Source of the DNA: UBA5704 sp036264355
Lineage (GTDB): Bacteria; Acidobacteriota; Thermoanaerobaculia; Multivoradales; UBA5704
Assembly: GCA_036264355.1 (NCBI GenBank)
Contig: DATARD010000048.1
Coordinates: forward strand, 1-64,000
Length of the DNA: 64,000 nucleotides
Reading direction: 5' to 3'
The notes under the pieces were generated by a model. The model made no database searches. It saw only the letters and a list, made by a program, of their open reading frames with translations, and had not been told where the DNA came from. Of the stretch, positions 1 to 8,229 are shown piece after piece. The position numbers were made by a program, and so were the translations under genes. How positions within the stretch are numbered: the first letter of the stretch is position 1; every line of letters starts with the position of its first letter.

Positions 1-927
1 CGCCTGCATCTCCTGGCTCTCCCGCTCGATGTCGTCGCGGAAGAGGTTGTGCATGAAGAAGGCGAGGTTGAAGGTGGTGGGGCTGAACTGGCCGTCGATC
101 ATCAGCTTGGAGAGCGTCTTGTGCCAGGTCGCCGCATCGGCGATCCGCTGGTCGCGCGGCACCAGGCTCTTCTTGAGCAGGCCGACGATGGTGGGCGGCA
201 GCGGCGTGCCTTCGTTGGGCAAGCTCGCGGCGTCGATGACGGCGCCGTAGCCGTCGGGCGGCAGGGCGGGGAGGCTCTCCCCGGTGAGCAGCTCGAACAG
301 GATGGCGCCGAGGGACCACACGTCGTCGGCCTTCGCCAGAGGCGCGCCGTCGAACGTCTCGGGCGCCAGGTATTGGCGGATCTCGGGAGCGTTCCAGCCA
401 CCCGCCGCGAGGGTGCGCAGCCCGGGTGCCACCTCGAAGCCGAGCAGGCGCGTTTCGCCCTCGTTCGAGATCATGACCAGGTGCGGCACCACGAAGCCGT
501 GCTGGATCCGTTCATCCTGGACCCGCGTCTCAGCGGCCGCGGCGAGCGCGAGGGAAATCCGCTCGGCGATCAGCAGCGCGTGGTCGGTGGGGATGGGGGA
601 CATCTGCTTCGCCGCCTGGGCGAGGACGGCCGCGAGACTCTTGCCCGAGATGTAGTCGTACGCGGCGTACGGGAAGCTGCGCACCTTCCCCAGGTCGGTG
701 CCGCTGCCGATGTTCGGGCTGCGCAGGGCCTGCTGGACGGGAGCGCGGCCAGAGACCTTCTGCCACAGCTTCTCGCCGTCCATGCCCTTGCCGTTGAAGA
801 CGCGGAGCAGGACCACCTGGTCGATGCTCTCCTTCCCCATCCTGCCGGCGCGGAACGTCTCTCCGAGCGGGTCCTCTGTCAGTTTCTTGAGAAGTAGGTA
901 CTTCCCAAACTCCTCCGGGATGTTCAT
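1..927 (-). CDS. Serine/threonine pseudokinase-like protein (partial, runs off left edge)
   Basis: The reading frame stays open from an ATG at 927 to base 1 (309 codons, C-terminus missing). AGGAGG lies just before the ATG. The protein keeps the protein-kinase layout: an N-lobe strand VVLLR (residues 38-42), a YLAPE segment at 186-190 where kinases have APE, and DVWSLGAILFELLTGE from 202. The catalytic motifs are lost: the N-lobe lysine is arginine, HRD is HGF (143-145) and DFG is GFE (163-165). It is therefore probably a non-catalytic scaffold or sensor rather than an active kinase. A sigma-70-like promoter lies at 1014-1042. What follows the kinase-like fold cannot be seen. Confidence 0.8.
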   Translation of the reverse strand, partial: MNIPEEFGKYLLLKKLTEDPLGETFRAGRMGKESIDQVVLLRVFNGKGMDGEKLWQKVSGRAPVQQALRSPNIGSGTDLGKVRSFPYAAYDYISGKSLAAVLAQAAKQMSPIPTDHALLIAERISLALAAAAETRVQDERIQHGFVVPHLVMISNEGETRLLGFEVAPGLRTLAAGGWNAPEIRQYLAPETFDGAPLAKADDVWSLGAILFELLTGESLPALPPDGYGAVIDAASLPNEGTPLPPTIVGLLKKSLVPRDQRIADAATWHKTLSKLMIDGQFSPTTFNLAFFMHNLFRDDIERESQEMQA

Positions 928-1013
928 CAAGCCTCCTCTCGGACCGACACGCCACCGGCCAGCGGCTCTCGACACAATGGAACGGCACGTTGACGGGTGG
1001 CTCCGTTTGAGCC

Positions 1014-1042
1014 TTGATACACCAGCGCCTCGCAACTGTCAA
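1014..1042 (-). promoter_or_regulatory. Sigma-70-type promoter for the kinase-like gene
   Basis: On the minus strand TTGACA (1042-1037) is followed after exactly 17 nt by TATCAA (1019-1014). Transcription would start about 80 nt before the ATG at 927 and read into the kinase-like gene. Confidence 0.55.
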
Positions 1043-1056
1043 CGAAAAGTTGATCC

Positions 1057-1088
1057 GAGCCGGGGGAGCTCGGCCGCTCCCCCGGCTC
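1057..1088. terminator. 13-bp perfect hairpin after the small peptide gene
   Basis: GAGCCGGGGGAGC (1057-1069) pairs perfectly with 1076-1088 around a 6-nt loop. It begins 8 nt after the stop codon of the minus-strand peptide gene. The following U-tract is weak, so it is either an intrinsic terminator or a stabilising 3' hairpin. Confidence 0.55.
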
Positions 1089-1096
1089 TCATTTCC

Positions 1097-1162
1097 TCAG
1101 GCGAGGCCGCGCAAGGTCTCCTTGCTGAGCTTCAGTTTCTTCAGGTTCTTCTTCTTTTTCAT
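1097..1162 (-). CDS. Orphan KETLR-type RiPP (lanthipeptide-like) leader peptide, 21 aa
   Basis: This is a very short gene missed by length cut-offs: ATG at 1162, TGA at 1097. The upstream sequence GAGGAGAACGGG gives a good ribosome binding site, and a 13-bp hairpin follows. The product begins MKKKK and contains KKLKLSKETLRGL. That matches the leader signature of class I lanthipeptide-like precursors of Acidobacteriota and Bacteroidota (basic start, then LxLxKETLRxL). The stop comes right after the leader motif, so there is no core peptide. It may be a decayed precursor, a decoy leader or an unrelated small protein. No modification enzyme is visible in the window. Confidence 0.55.
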   Translation of the reverse strand: MKKKKNLKKLKLSKETLRGLA

Positions 1163-1284
1163 CCCGTTCTCCTCAGGGCTCCACACTCCATGCGGCCCCA
1201 AGATCGGCTTGCGCGATGCTTCCGACCTCGAGACTGCCCTTTAAGAGTGCACCGGCAGAGGGTTTCCGGGGACAGTGACGATTT

Positions 1285-2415
1285 TCATCTTCGCCTGGGC
1301 AGGCTTCCCTCGATCAGCGCCAGGGTGGTCTCGACCACTGCGGCGAGGGGGCCGGCGTCGGCCATGCCGGTGCCGGCGAGGGCGAAGGCGGTGCCGTGGT
1401 CGACCGAAGTGCGGAGGAAGGGGAGGCCGAGAGTCCAGTTGGTGGCCAGGCCGAACGAAGCGGTCTTGACCGCGATGAGACCCTGATCGTGGTAGAGGGC
1501 GAGGACCCAGTCGAATTCGCCGCGGCGGGCACGCGCGAAGAGGGAGTCGGCGCTTTCAGGACCATGGACGTCGAGGCCACGGCCGCGGGCGGCGGCCACG
1601 GCGGGCGTCAGAAAACGGCCTTCCTCGTCGCCCAGCAGGCCGCCTTCGCCGGCATGGGGGTTGAGCCCGGCGAGAGCGATCTTCCCACCGGCGTGCCGGT
1701 GCAGGCAGTCGAGGGCCTCGGCCAGCGCGACGCCGTCGACCGCGGTGGCGATGGCCTCGCGCATCGGCACGTGCACGGTGAGCAGCGCCACCTGGAGGTC
1801 GGGCGCGAGAAAGGCCATCAGGTAGTCGCGGCCGTAGCGCTCCAGGCCGCAGGCCGCGGCCAGGTAGTCGGTGTGGCCTTTGAAGCCGGGCAGGTGCTGG
1901 CGGGCGATCGACTCCTTGCTCACCGGCGCGGTGACCAGGGCGTCGGCGGAGCCGGAGCGCACGAGAGCGATGCCGGCGTCCAGGGCCGCCATGGCCCCGG
2001 CGGCGTCGGCCGGTCCGGACAGCCCGAAGGCGATCTGCCGCCACACGCCCACCGGATCGAGGACGGGGATGAGGTCCGCGGCGAGCAGGATGTCGAGGTC
2101 GGCGCGGGCCGGCGGGCCGCTCAACCAGTGCAGCCGGTCCCAGGGAGCCGCGGGGAGGACGGAGCGCAGCCCCTCGAGAGCGGCGCGCTCGGCGATGACC
2201 ACGGGCTCCCAGGGAAGAAAGGGAATGCCGGCAGGATCGGACAGCAGCTTGAGCAGGATCTCCGGCCCGATTCCCGCCGGGTCACCCTGGGTGAGGGCGA
2301 GGCGGGGACGGCGGCTCAGGCGGGGATGCTCCAAGGGCGCCGAGAAGACCACGGAGCCCGGCACATCCGGGGTGAGTGGGTGCGGCGCGGGATCAGACCC
2401 GGTCCGAATCGCCAT
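1285..2415 (-). CDS. pdxA: 4-hydroxythreonine-4-phosphate dehydrogenase PdxA
   Basis: PdxA oxidises 4-phosphohydroxy-L-threonine in the DXP-dependent pyridoxal 5'-phosphate pathway. Family landmarks are present in order: GDPAGIGPEI near the N-terminus, FKGHTDYLA, LNPHAGEGG and ALYHDQGLIAVK; the three histidines in the last three motifs are the metal ligands. The frame gives 376 aa against about 330 for the family, the excess being an N-terminal tail of about 40 residues. The start at 2415 overlaps the end of hfq by 23 nt, and a start further inside is possible. It is the third gene of the ricT-hfq-pdxA run. Confidence 0.9.
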   Translation of the reverse strand: MAIRTGSDPAPHPLTPDVPGSVVFSAPLEHPRLSRRPRLALTQGDPAGIGPEILLKLLSDPAGIPFLPWEPVVIAERAALEGLRSVLPAAPWDRLHWLSGPPARADLDILLAADLIPVLDPVGVWRQIAFGLSGPADAAGAMAALDAGIALVRSGSADALVTAPVSKESIARQHLPGFKGHTDYLAAACGLERYGRDYLMAFLAPDLQVALLTVHVPMREAIATAVDGVALAEALDCLHRHAGGKIALAGLNPHAGEGGLLGDEEGRFLTPAVAAARGRGLDVHGPESADSLFARARRGEFDWVLALYHDQGLIAVKTASFGLATNWTLGLPFLRTSVDHGTAFALAGTGMADAGPLAAVVETTLALIEGSLPRRR

Positions 2416-2758
2416 CGGCCCCCGCTCCCGCGGCGGCCTTCCGGCTGCTGCGGAGGGCGCGCTTCAGCTCTTCTTCCTTGAACATGTAGCGGATGAACTG
2501 CTTCTGGATCAGAAGATTGGGGCCGGAATGACGATTGAGCTTGATCGCCCCCTTGTCATACCACTCGATCCACCCGCGCAGCTCTTCGCCGCCGTCGAGG
2601 ATCACCACCATCGGGGTCTTCGCCGCCATCTGCTTGAGGTAATAGAACTCCTCGGCGTTCGTCTGCTCCGGGGGCGACTGTTTGCGGCGGACGCTCCGCG
2701 CGGGAAGCTCTTTCTTGAGCTCGTTCATATCTGGACGAATCAGTTTACGGTTGGCCAT
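2393..2758 (-). CDS. hfq: Hfq-like Sm-fold RNA chaperone
   Basis: A 121-residue protein with an Sm-like core at about residues 34-95. An N-terminal helix around EEFYYLKQM is followed by strands with TPMVVILDGGEELRGWIEWYDKGAIKL, cut here into MVVILDGGEELRGWIEW and DKGAIKL, and then LLIQKQFIRYM in the place of the Sm2 YKHAI-type motif. The 30-residue basic N-terminal arm and the basic C-terminal tail are longer than in Escherichia coli Hfq. It would bind small RNAs and A-rich mRNA as a hexamer. It lies 25 nt downstream of ricT and overlaps pdxA, so the three are probably co-transcribed. Confidence 0.8.
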   Translation of the reverse strand: MANRKLIRPDMNELKKELPARSVRRKQSPPEQTNAEEFYYLKQMAAKTPMVVILDGGEELRGWIEWYDKGAIKLNRHSGPNLLIQKQFIRYMFKEEELKRALRSSRKAAAGAGADGDSDRV

Positions 2759-2783
2759 GGGGATCAGATCCGCTGGATCGTCT

Positions 2784-3539
2784 CTATTCCGGGATCACCG
2801 GCAGCATCGGCGCCGCCGGGCGGCTGTCCGGATTCCGGTTCTTGTACTGGTCGTCCTCGTAGGCCAGGCAGCAGAGCAGCCGCCCGCACTGGCCGGAGAT
2901 CTTCGAGGGGTTGAGGCTCAGGTTCTGCCGCTTCGCCATCTGGATGGAGATGGGCCGGAAGTCCTTCAGCCAGGAGGAGCAGCAGAGGGTGCGGCCGCAG
3001 ATGCCGATGCCGCCGATCAGGCCGGCCTCGTCGCGGGCGCCCACCTGCACCATCTTCACCCGCACGGAGAAACGGGTGGAGAGGTCGCGCACCAGTTGCC
3101 GGAAGTCCACCCTGCCGTCGGAGGTGAAGTAGAAGGTCGCCTTCTTGCCGTTGAGGGAGAAATCGACCAGCGACACCTTCATGTCGAGCCCGAGGGCACG
3201 CACCCGCTCCTGGGCGTAGAGCTTGCCCGACTGCTCGTTCTGGCGCTGGCGGTCGAAGGCCGCCAGGTCCGACTCGTCCGCCGGACGCAGAATCGGGCGC
3301 GCGCTCGACTTCTGGCACGGCTTGAACACCGGCATCGGCGACTGCTCGACGTGACCGTAGGCCGGCCCCGACTCGAGGTCGACGATGACCCTCTCACCGC
3401 GCGCGAAGAGGATACCGCGTGTCGAGCACAGTGTCAGGTTCGTCTCCTCACGAAAACGCACACCGACGAAGGCGTCCTCGACGGCCGTCGACATGCCTTT
3501 GAATGCGCAACCGTTACATCCGCTCATGGTGACTTCCAT
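2784..3539 (-). CDS. ricT: PSP1-domain protein, RicT/YaaT family
   Basis: A PSP1-family protein of 251 aa. Cysteine motifs typical of RicT are present: CNGCAFKG at the N-terminus, GICGRTLCCSSWL and GQCGRLLCCLAYE in the C-terminal half. In Bacillus, RicT with RicA and RicF forms an Fe-S complex that promotes mRNA processing by RNase Y. The neighbouring hfq fits an RNA-metabolism role. An alternative start (MSGCN) lies four codons inside. A candidate promoter is at 3577-3606. Confidence 0.85.
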   Translation of the reverse strand: MEVTMSGCNGCAFKGMSTAVEDAFVGVRFREETNLTLCSTRGILFARGERVIVDLESGPAYGHVEQSPMPVFKPCQKSSARPILRPADESDLAAFDRQRQNEQSGKLYAQERVRALGLDMKVSLVDFSLNGKKATFYFTSDGRVDFRQLVRDLSTRFSVRVKMVQVGARDEAGLIGGIGICGRTLCCSSWLKDFRPISIQMAKRQNLSLNPSKISGQCGRLLCCLAYEDDQYKNRNPDSRPAAPMLPVIPE

Positions 3540-3576
3540 TCCCGTCTTCGGGACAGCGCCCCAGACCTATGCACGA

Positions 3577-3606
3577 CAGATACCAGCCAGCCGCTCTGTG
3601 GGTCAA
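3577..3606 (-). promoter_or_regulatory. Candidate promoter for ricT-hfq-pdxA
   Basis: On the minus strand TTGACC (3606-3601) and TATCTG (3582-3577) are separated by 18 nt in the purD-ricT gap. This would give a leader of about 30 nt before ricT. Confidence 0.45.
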
Positions 3607-3625
3607 CAACATTCGCGTGACATTA

Positions 3626-4903
3626 TCATTGATCGAGCACCCGCCGGCCGATGTCATGGCGGAAGACCTTGCCCGGCCAGTCGATTTCGGCGACGGCCGC
3701 GTAGGCCCGCTTGAGAGCGCCGCGCAAATCGGCGTCGAGGGCGCAGACGGAGAGCACGCGCCCGCCGGCGCTCACGATGTCGTCCTCCGGTGTGGCCTGG
3801 GCGGTGCCGGCGTGGAAGATCTCGACGCCGGGCAGCAGGGCGGCGCGGTCGAGGCCGCGGATGACCTCGCCGGTCACCGGCTTCCCCGGATAGCCGGGGC
3901 TCGCCAGGACGATGCAGGCGGCGGCCTCTTTGCGGAACGCCAAGCGGCGGACGTCGAAGCTGCCGGCCGCTCCGGCCGCCAGGAGCGGCAGCAGGTCGTC
4001 TTCCAGGCGCATGAGGATCACCTGCGCTTCCGGGTCGCCGAAGCGGGCGTTGAATTCGAGCACGCGCGGCCCCTCCGCGGTCAGCACCAGGCCGGCGTAG
4101 AGGACGCCGGTGAACGGCCGCCCCTCGGCCGCCAGGCCGGCCACGGCGGTCTGCATGACGCTGTCGACGATCGCCGCCGCGGTCTCGGCCGGCAGGACGC
4201 CCGCCGGGCTGTGGCTGCCCATGCCGCCGGTGTTGGGCCCGGTGTCGCCGTCGCCGATCCGTTTGTAATCTTTGGCCAGCGGCAGGGGGAGGACGCGGGT
4301 GCCGTCGCAGAGCGCCATGAAGGAGACTTCCTCGCCGTCCAGAAAGGCCTCGATGATCAGCCGCTCACCGCTGGTGCCAAAACGGCGCTCTTCGAAGGCC
4401 GCCTGCACGGCGGCGTCGAATTCGGCGGCGTCCTGGGCGATGACCACACCTTTGCCCGCCGCGAGGCCGTCCGCCTTGAGCACGGCGGGCCAGCCGAACC
4501 GGCCGCGCGCCGCGGACGCCTCCCGCGCGCTGTGGGCGACGACGAACGGCGCGGTCGGAATGCCGTGGCGTTCCATGAACTGCTTGGCGAACACCTTGCT
4601 CCCCTCGATTTCGGCGGCGCGTTGCGTCGGGCCGAAGACGGCGAGACCGCGGGCGGCCAGCTCGTCGGCGAGGCCCAGGGTCAGCGGCAGCTCCGGCCCG
4701 ATGACGGTCAGGTCGATCCGCATCTCCGACGCGAAGTCGGCCAGCCGGTGGACCTCGTCGGCCGCCAGCGGCACGAGGTCGGCGATCTCGCCGATCCCCG
4801 GATTGCCGGGCGCGCAGTAGAGATCGCGCAGCAGGGGGCTCTCGCGCAGCTTCCAGCACAGGGCGTGCTCACGGGCGCCGCCCCCGATGACCAGGACTTT
4901 CAT
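3626..4903 (-). CDS. purD: Phosphoribosylamine-glycine ligase PurD (GARS)
   Basis: A full-length 425-aa ATP-grasp enzyme of purine synthesis that joins 5-phosphoribosylamine and glycine. Visible motifs: GGGAREHALCW at the start, VIGPELPLTLGLADELA, the ATP-grasp segment LKADGLAAGKGVVIA, NTGGMGSHSPAG and EFNARFGDPEAQ carrying metal and substrate ligands. The start ATG overlaps the stop of the upstream pta-like gene (ATGA), so translation is probably coupled. Confidence 0.97.
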   Translation of the reverse strand: MKVLVIGGGAREHALCWKLRESPLLRDLYCAPGNPGIGEIADLVPLAADEVHRLADFASEMRIDLTVIGPELPLTLGLADELAARGLAVFGPTQRAAEIEGSKVFAKQFMERHGIPTAPFVVAHSAREASAARGRFGWPAVLKADGLAAGKGVVIAQDAAEFDAAVQAAFEERRFGTSGERLIIEAFLDGEEVSFMALCDGTRVLPLPLAKDYKRIGDGDTGPNTGGMGSHSPAGVLPAETAAAIVDSVMQTAVAGLAAEGRPFTGVLYAGLVLTAEGPRVLEFNARFGDPEAQVILMRLEDDLLPLLAAGAAGSFDVRRLAFRKEAAACIVLASPGYPGKPVTGEVIRGLDRAALLPGVEIFHAGTAQATPEDDIVSAGGRVLSVCALDADLRGALKRAYAAVAEIDWPGKVFRHDIGRRVLDQ

Positions 4904-5904
4904 GGGTTCCTCCGCTCGGCCGCCGCCAGGGCCGTCACCGCCATGACATCCAGGATGTCGTCGGCGGAGCAGCCCCGGGAGAGGTCGTTGACCGGCCGGT
5001 CCAGCCCCTGCAGGAGCGGTCCGACCGCCCGCGCGCCGGCGAGGCGCTCGGTCAGCTTGTAGCCGATGTTGCCGGCATCGAGATCCGGAAAGACGAGGAC
5101 GTTGGCCCGCCCGGCCACCGGGCTGCCCGGCGCCTTGCGCCCGGCGACGGCGGGCACCAGGGCGGCGTCGGCCTGCAGCTCGCCGTCGACGGCGAAGCCG
5201 ACGCCTCTCTGGCGCAGCAGCTCCAGGGCCGCACGCACCTTGGCCACCCGCGGATGGTCGGCGCTCCCGTGGGTGGAAAAGGAGAGGAGGGCGACCCGCG
5301 GCTCTTCGGCGAGGAGGGTGCGGCAGCTCTCCGCGGCGGCCTCGGCGATGTCGGCGAGCTGCTCCGGCGCCGGATCGGGAACCACCGCGCAGTCGCTGTA
5401 GATCAGGCCGCGGCCGTCCGCCAGGACCATGAGGAAGCAGGACGAGACGGTGCGCAGGCCGGGCCGCGGGCCGATCACCCGTAAGGCCGCGCGCAGCGTG
5501 TCGGCGGTGGTCGCCAGCGCGCCCATCACCGCTCCGTCGGCGCGCAGGGTGGCGACGCGCAGAGCGGCGTAGTACAGCGGATCGAGGGCGAGGCGCGCTG
5601 CCGCTTCGGTGGACACGCCGCGGGAGGCCAGGCGTTCCGCCAGCCGCGCCGCGAGATGCGGCTGGTCGGGCTCGCGGAGCGGATCGAGCACCGGGACGGT
5701 GAGCGGCACGCCGGCCGCCCGGGCCGCCGCCTCGACCCGCTCGCGCACGCCGATCAGCACGGGCCGGCAGAGGCGGCCGGCGGACGCGCGCTCGGCCGCC
5801 GCCACGACGCGCGGATCCTCGCCTTCCGCGAGGAGGATCGAAGCCGCGGTCTCGCGAGCCCGCAGGCGCAATCGTTCGAGCGGATTTTCGAGTGGAGCGG
5901 CCAC
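4900..5904 (-). CDS. pta: Phosphate acetyl/butyryltransferase family enzyme (Pta-like)
   Basis: The PTA_PTB fold covers the whole 334-residue protein. Motifs: LLAEGEDPRVVAAAE, GALATTADTLRAAL, CAVVPDPAPEQLADIA, SFSTHGSADHP and NVLVFPDLDAGNIGYKL, which together favour acetyltransferase over butyryltransferase. It interconverts acetyl-CoA and acetyl phosphate. The frame is open much further upstream but would overlap the anti-sigma gene. A GTG at 5904, just before APLENPLERL, is the start chosen; the ribosome binding site is poor, so the exact start is uncertain. Overlaps purD by 4 nt. No acetate kinase gene is present in the window. Confidence 0.85.
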   Translation of the reverse strand: MAAPLENPLERLRLRARETAASILLAEGEDPRVVAAAERASAGRLCRPVLIGVRERVEAAARAAGVPLTVPVLDPLREPDQPHLAARLAERLASRGVSTEAAARLALDPLYYAALRVATLRADGAVMGALATTADTLRAALRVIGPRPGLRTVSSCFLMVLADGRGLIYSDCAVVPDPAPEQLADIAEAAAESCRTLLAEEPRVALLSFSTHGSADHPRVAKVRAALELLRQRGVGFAVDGELQADAALVPAVAGRKAPGSPVAGRANVLVFPDLDAGNIGYKLTERLAGARAVGPLLQGLDRPVNDLSRGCSADDILDVMAVTALAAAERRNP

Positions 5905-5947
5905 GCCCGGCGAGCTTACCAGATCGCTTGCTTGCTCAGAGGATGGG

Positions 5948-6772
5948 TCAACCCTTGAGCACGATCGGCCCGGAGGGCTGCGGCAATCCTCCCGCCGGCT
6001 CGAGGGTGACGGCCCAGGTCTTGGGCTCGGCGGCGTCGGCCACCTTGTCGACCTCCAGCCGGGCGGCGCCGTGCGCGTCGACGTCGAAAGTGCCGGCGGG
6101 GACCGGCGGCCGGCCGGCGGGAATCCACCAGAGCTGGTAGGTCTTGCCCGCCGCCGGAGCGGGTAGGTCGAAGGCATAGACGATCGCCTGGCCGGTCGTG
6201 GGATTGACGAAGGCATGGCCGACGGCGCCCTGGGCCGGACCGAGGCCGGCGAGCTGGATGGCGCGCGCGCCCGGAGCGGTGATCAGCGACAGGGTCTTGG
6301 CCAGGCGCCGGTTGTCGGCCTGCGTCTGTTCGAGCCGCCGTTCGAGGCTGGCCACCTGACGCTCCAGGTTGTCGCGTTCGGCGCTCAGGCGAGCCTGCCG
6401 CCAGACACCCCACACCGCGACGACGAGCAGGAGGGTCGCGGCGATCGCCAGCCAGCGCGATGATCTGATCGGTCTCCTCGGACGGATCGGATCGATCGGA
6501 CCGACCGGACTGATCCGTCCGATCGGTGGCCGGTCATCCACGGCACGGAGCACCCGCTCGCGCAGCTCGGCCGACGGCATGACCGGCTCGACCGTGGTGG
6601 CCAGCGCTTCGAGATCGCCCTGCCAGAGATCGATCTGCCGCCAGCACTCCGCGCAGCCGGCGGCGATGTGCGCTTCCAGCTCGCGCAGGTCGTCGCCGTC
6701 GAGCGCGCCCAAGGCGTACGCCGGCAGCAGCTCGTCGAAGCGGGCGGAGTGCTCGTGCGCGCCGGCCATCAT
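5948..6772 (-). CDS. RskA-type anti-sigma factor, membrane anchored
   Basis: A 274-aa protein starting at an ATG that overlaps the sigma gene stop (ATGA). The N-terminus has an anti-sigma zinc-finger pattern (HIAAGCAECW). A proline/isoleucine-rich low-complexity linker follows, then one membrane segment (about residues 105-122), a short coiled coil (SLERRLEQTQADNRRLAKTL) and a C-terminal periplasmic RskA-type beta domain. It would hold the adjacent ECF sigma factor until regulated proteolysis releases it. The linker is encoded by a short GATCGG/GACCGG-type repeat at 6466-6530. Confidence 0.88.
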   Translation of the reverse strand: MMAGAHEHSARFDELLPAYALGALDGDDLRELEAHIAAGCAECWRQIDLWQGDLEALATTVEPVMPSAELRERVLRAVDDRPPIGRISPVGPIDPIRPRRPIRSSRWLAIAATLLLVVAVWGVWRQARLSAERDNLERQVASLERRLEQTQADNRRLAKTLSLITAPGARAIQLAGLGPAQGAVGHAFVNPTTGQAIVYAFDLPAPAAGKTYQLWWIPAGRPPVPAGTFDVDAHGAARLEVDKVADAAEPKTWAVTLEPAGGLPQPSGPIVLKG

Positions 6773-7332
6773 GAGCCCAACGCCTGCCGGAGCTTGTTCA
6801 TGCCGAGCAGGATACGGGATTTGACCGTTCCGAGCGGCGCTTGCAGGCGCTCGGCGATCTGGGTGTGGGTGAGGCCCTCGAAGAAGGCCAGCTCGATACA
6901 GCGGCGCTGCTCCGGCGCCAGCAGATCGAGGGCGGAATGGACCCGGCTCTTGCGTTCGACCGCTTCCAGGCGTTCGGTGCCGACCGGATGGACCGCGGCG
7001 AGCAGCGGATCGCCCGCGACCTCTTCTTCCCGGCGCCGCGAGGAGTCCCGGCGGCGGATGCGGTCGAGCGCCCGCGAGCGCGCCAGCATGAGGATCCAGC
7101 CGCGCGGCGAGGCGCGGTCCGGATCGTAGCGGCCGGCCTGCGTCCACACCTGGAGGAAGACCTCCTGCAGGATCTCCTCGGCCTCGCTCCGCCGTCCCAG
7201 GATGCGGAACAGCAGACCGAGCACCAGCGGCGAATGCAGGTCGAAGATCTCGGCCAAAGCTTCGCCCTCACCTGCTCCAATCCTTCTCATGAGGTCGATC
7301 TCGTGGCTTGGCCTGGAATCCATAGAGGTCAT
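6769..7332 (-). CDS. ECF sigma factor, SigK-like
   Basis: 187 aa with region 2 (EEILQEVFLQVW to GWILMLARSRALDRIRR) and region 4 (LAPEQRRCIELAFFEGLTHT, then QIAERLQAPLGTVKSRI). It recruits RNA polymerase to a dedicated regulon. It is paired with the overlapping anti-sigma gene and lies 54 nt after the secreted DUF4331/DUF4198 genes on the same strand, so those may belong to its regulon; that is inference from position. Confidence 0.93.
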   Translation of the reverse strand: MTSMDSRPSHEIDLMRRIGAGEGEALAEIFDLHSPLVLGLLFRILGRRSEAEEILQEVFLQVWTQAGRYDPDRASPRGWILMLARSRALDRIRRRDSSRRREEEVAGDPLLAAVHPVGTERLEAVERKSRVHSALDLLAPEQRRCIELAFFEGLTHTQIAERLQAPLGTVKSRILLGMNKLRQALGS

Positions 7333-7386
7333 CCGACCGCTGCGTCAGGTCGGGGCGAGTCTAGCAAGAGATGCTCAATCCCGCTA

Positions 7387-8220
7387 TCACGAGGATTTGA
7401 CGGTCTCGAACGTCAGGGAGGCCCAGAAGCTCTCCCAATCGGCGCCGGCGTCCGCGGGCGCCGGAATCATGTGCACCGCCTTGACCAGCCAGACCCCCGG
7501 CCGGTCGAGCCTCAGCCGTGCCCGGCCCGCGGCGTCGGTGCGCGCCGTCACCCGGGCGTCGGGTTGATCGCGGGTGAAAGCGGCGACCAGGACGCCCGGC
7601 AGCGGCTTGCCGAGGTAGAGGAGCCGCACCGGCAGCTCGGTGCCCTGAGGGAGCGGAGCGAGCGCCGTCGGATCTTTCTCCGGCACCAGCTCCAGGGTGA
7701 GCCCGAGCACGCGGTCGTACCCCGGTCCGCCGGCGCCGCCCACGGCGAGGTAGGACTTGGCATAGCGCGAGAAGACCTCCTTGGCGGGAGCCGCGGTCTG
7801 CCCCTTTCTGGCGCGCTGGGCCTTGATGGTCTCCAGCCCCTCGTCCGCCAGGTAGGCTTCGAACTTGGCGGCGTCGAGCTCGACGGAGGAGCGGGCGCTG
7901 GCGTAGGTGATCAGGTGGAGGCCCGGGGCCGTCACGGTCGCGAAGCCGGCCGGCTCCGCGCCCGCGACGCCCGGGACAGGGGTTTCACCGCCGCCCGCAC
8001 CATTCCCCGAGAATAGCGAGAAGCGGCGCAGGAGCTTCGGGTCGCGGGGCATCGGATCGCCCTTGAATTTCTGCCCCACCCGCAGCCGGACCAGCACGCG
8101 CTGGCCCGGCGCCGGGCGGAAGCTCGAAGGATCGATCCAGAAGTCGTGCGCCTGGACGCCGGCCGAGACCAGCAGAGCCAGAGCGACGATCTTCAGCGAG
8201 AGGGCGGCGCGGCGGCTCAT
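7387..8220 (-). CDS. DUF4198-family periplasmic protein
   Basis: A signal peptide (about residues 1-24, ending VQA) is followed by HDFWIDPSSFRPAPGQ, the characteristic DUF4198 opening. The rest looks like repeated immunoglobulin-like beta segments, ending in a transthyretin-like TDAAGRARLRLDRPGVWLVK. Family members are often linked to metal uptake or outer-membrane transport, but no transporter is next to this one. It lies 9 nt downstream of the DUF4331 gene and is probably co-transcribed with it. Confidence 0.85.
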   Translation of the reverse strand: MSRRAALSLKIVALALLVSAGVQAHDFWIDPSSFRPAPGQRVLVRLRVGQKFKGDPMPRDPKLLRRFSLFSGNGAGGGETPVPGVAGAEPAGFATVTAPGLHLITYASARSSVELDAAKFEAYLADEGLETIKAQRARKGQTAAPAKEVFSRYAKSYLAVGGAGGPGYDRVLGLTLELVPEKDPTALAPLPQGTELPVRLLYLGKPLPGVLVAAFTRDQPDARVTARTDAAGRARLRLDRPGVWLVKAVHMIPAPADAGADWESFWASLTFETVKSS

Positions 8221-8229
8221 GATCGTCTC

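Noticed and set aside
1396..2481. Plus-strand frame opposite pdxA
   Set aside because: No motifs or ribosome binding site; pdxA on the minus strand is complete.
4900..6216. 438-residue version of the pta-like protein
   Set aside because: The extra 104 residues are Arg/Pro/Ser-rich and antiphase to the real anti-sigma gene; homology begins near APLENPLERL.
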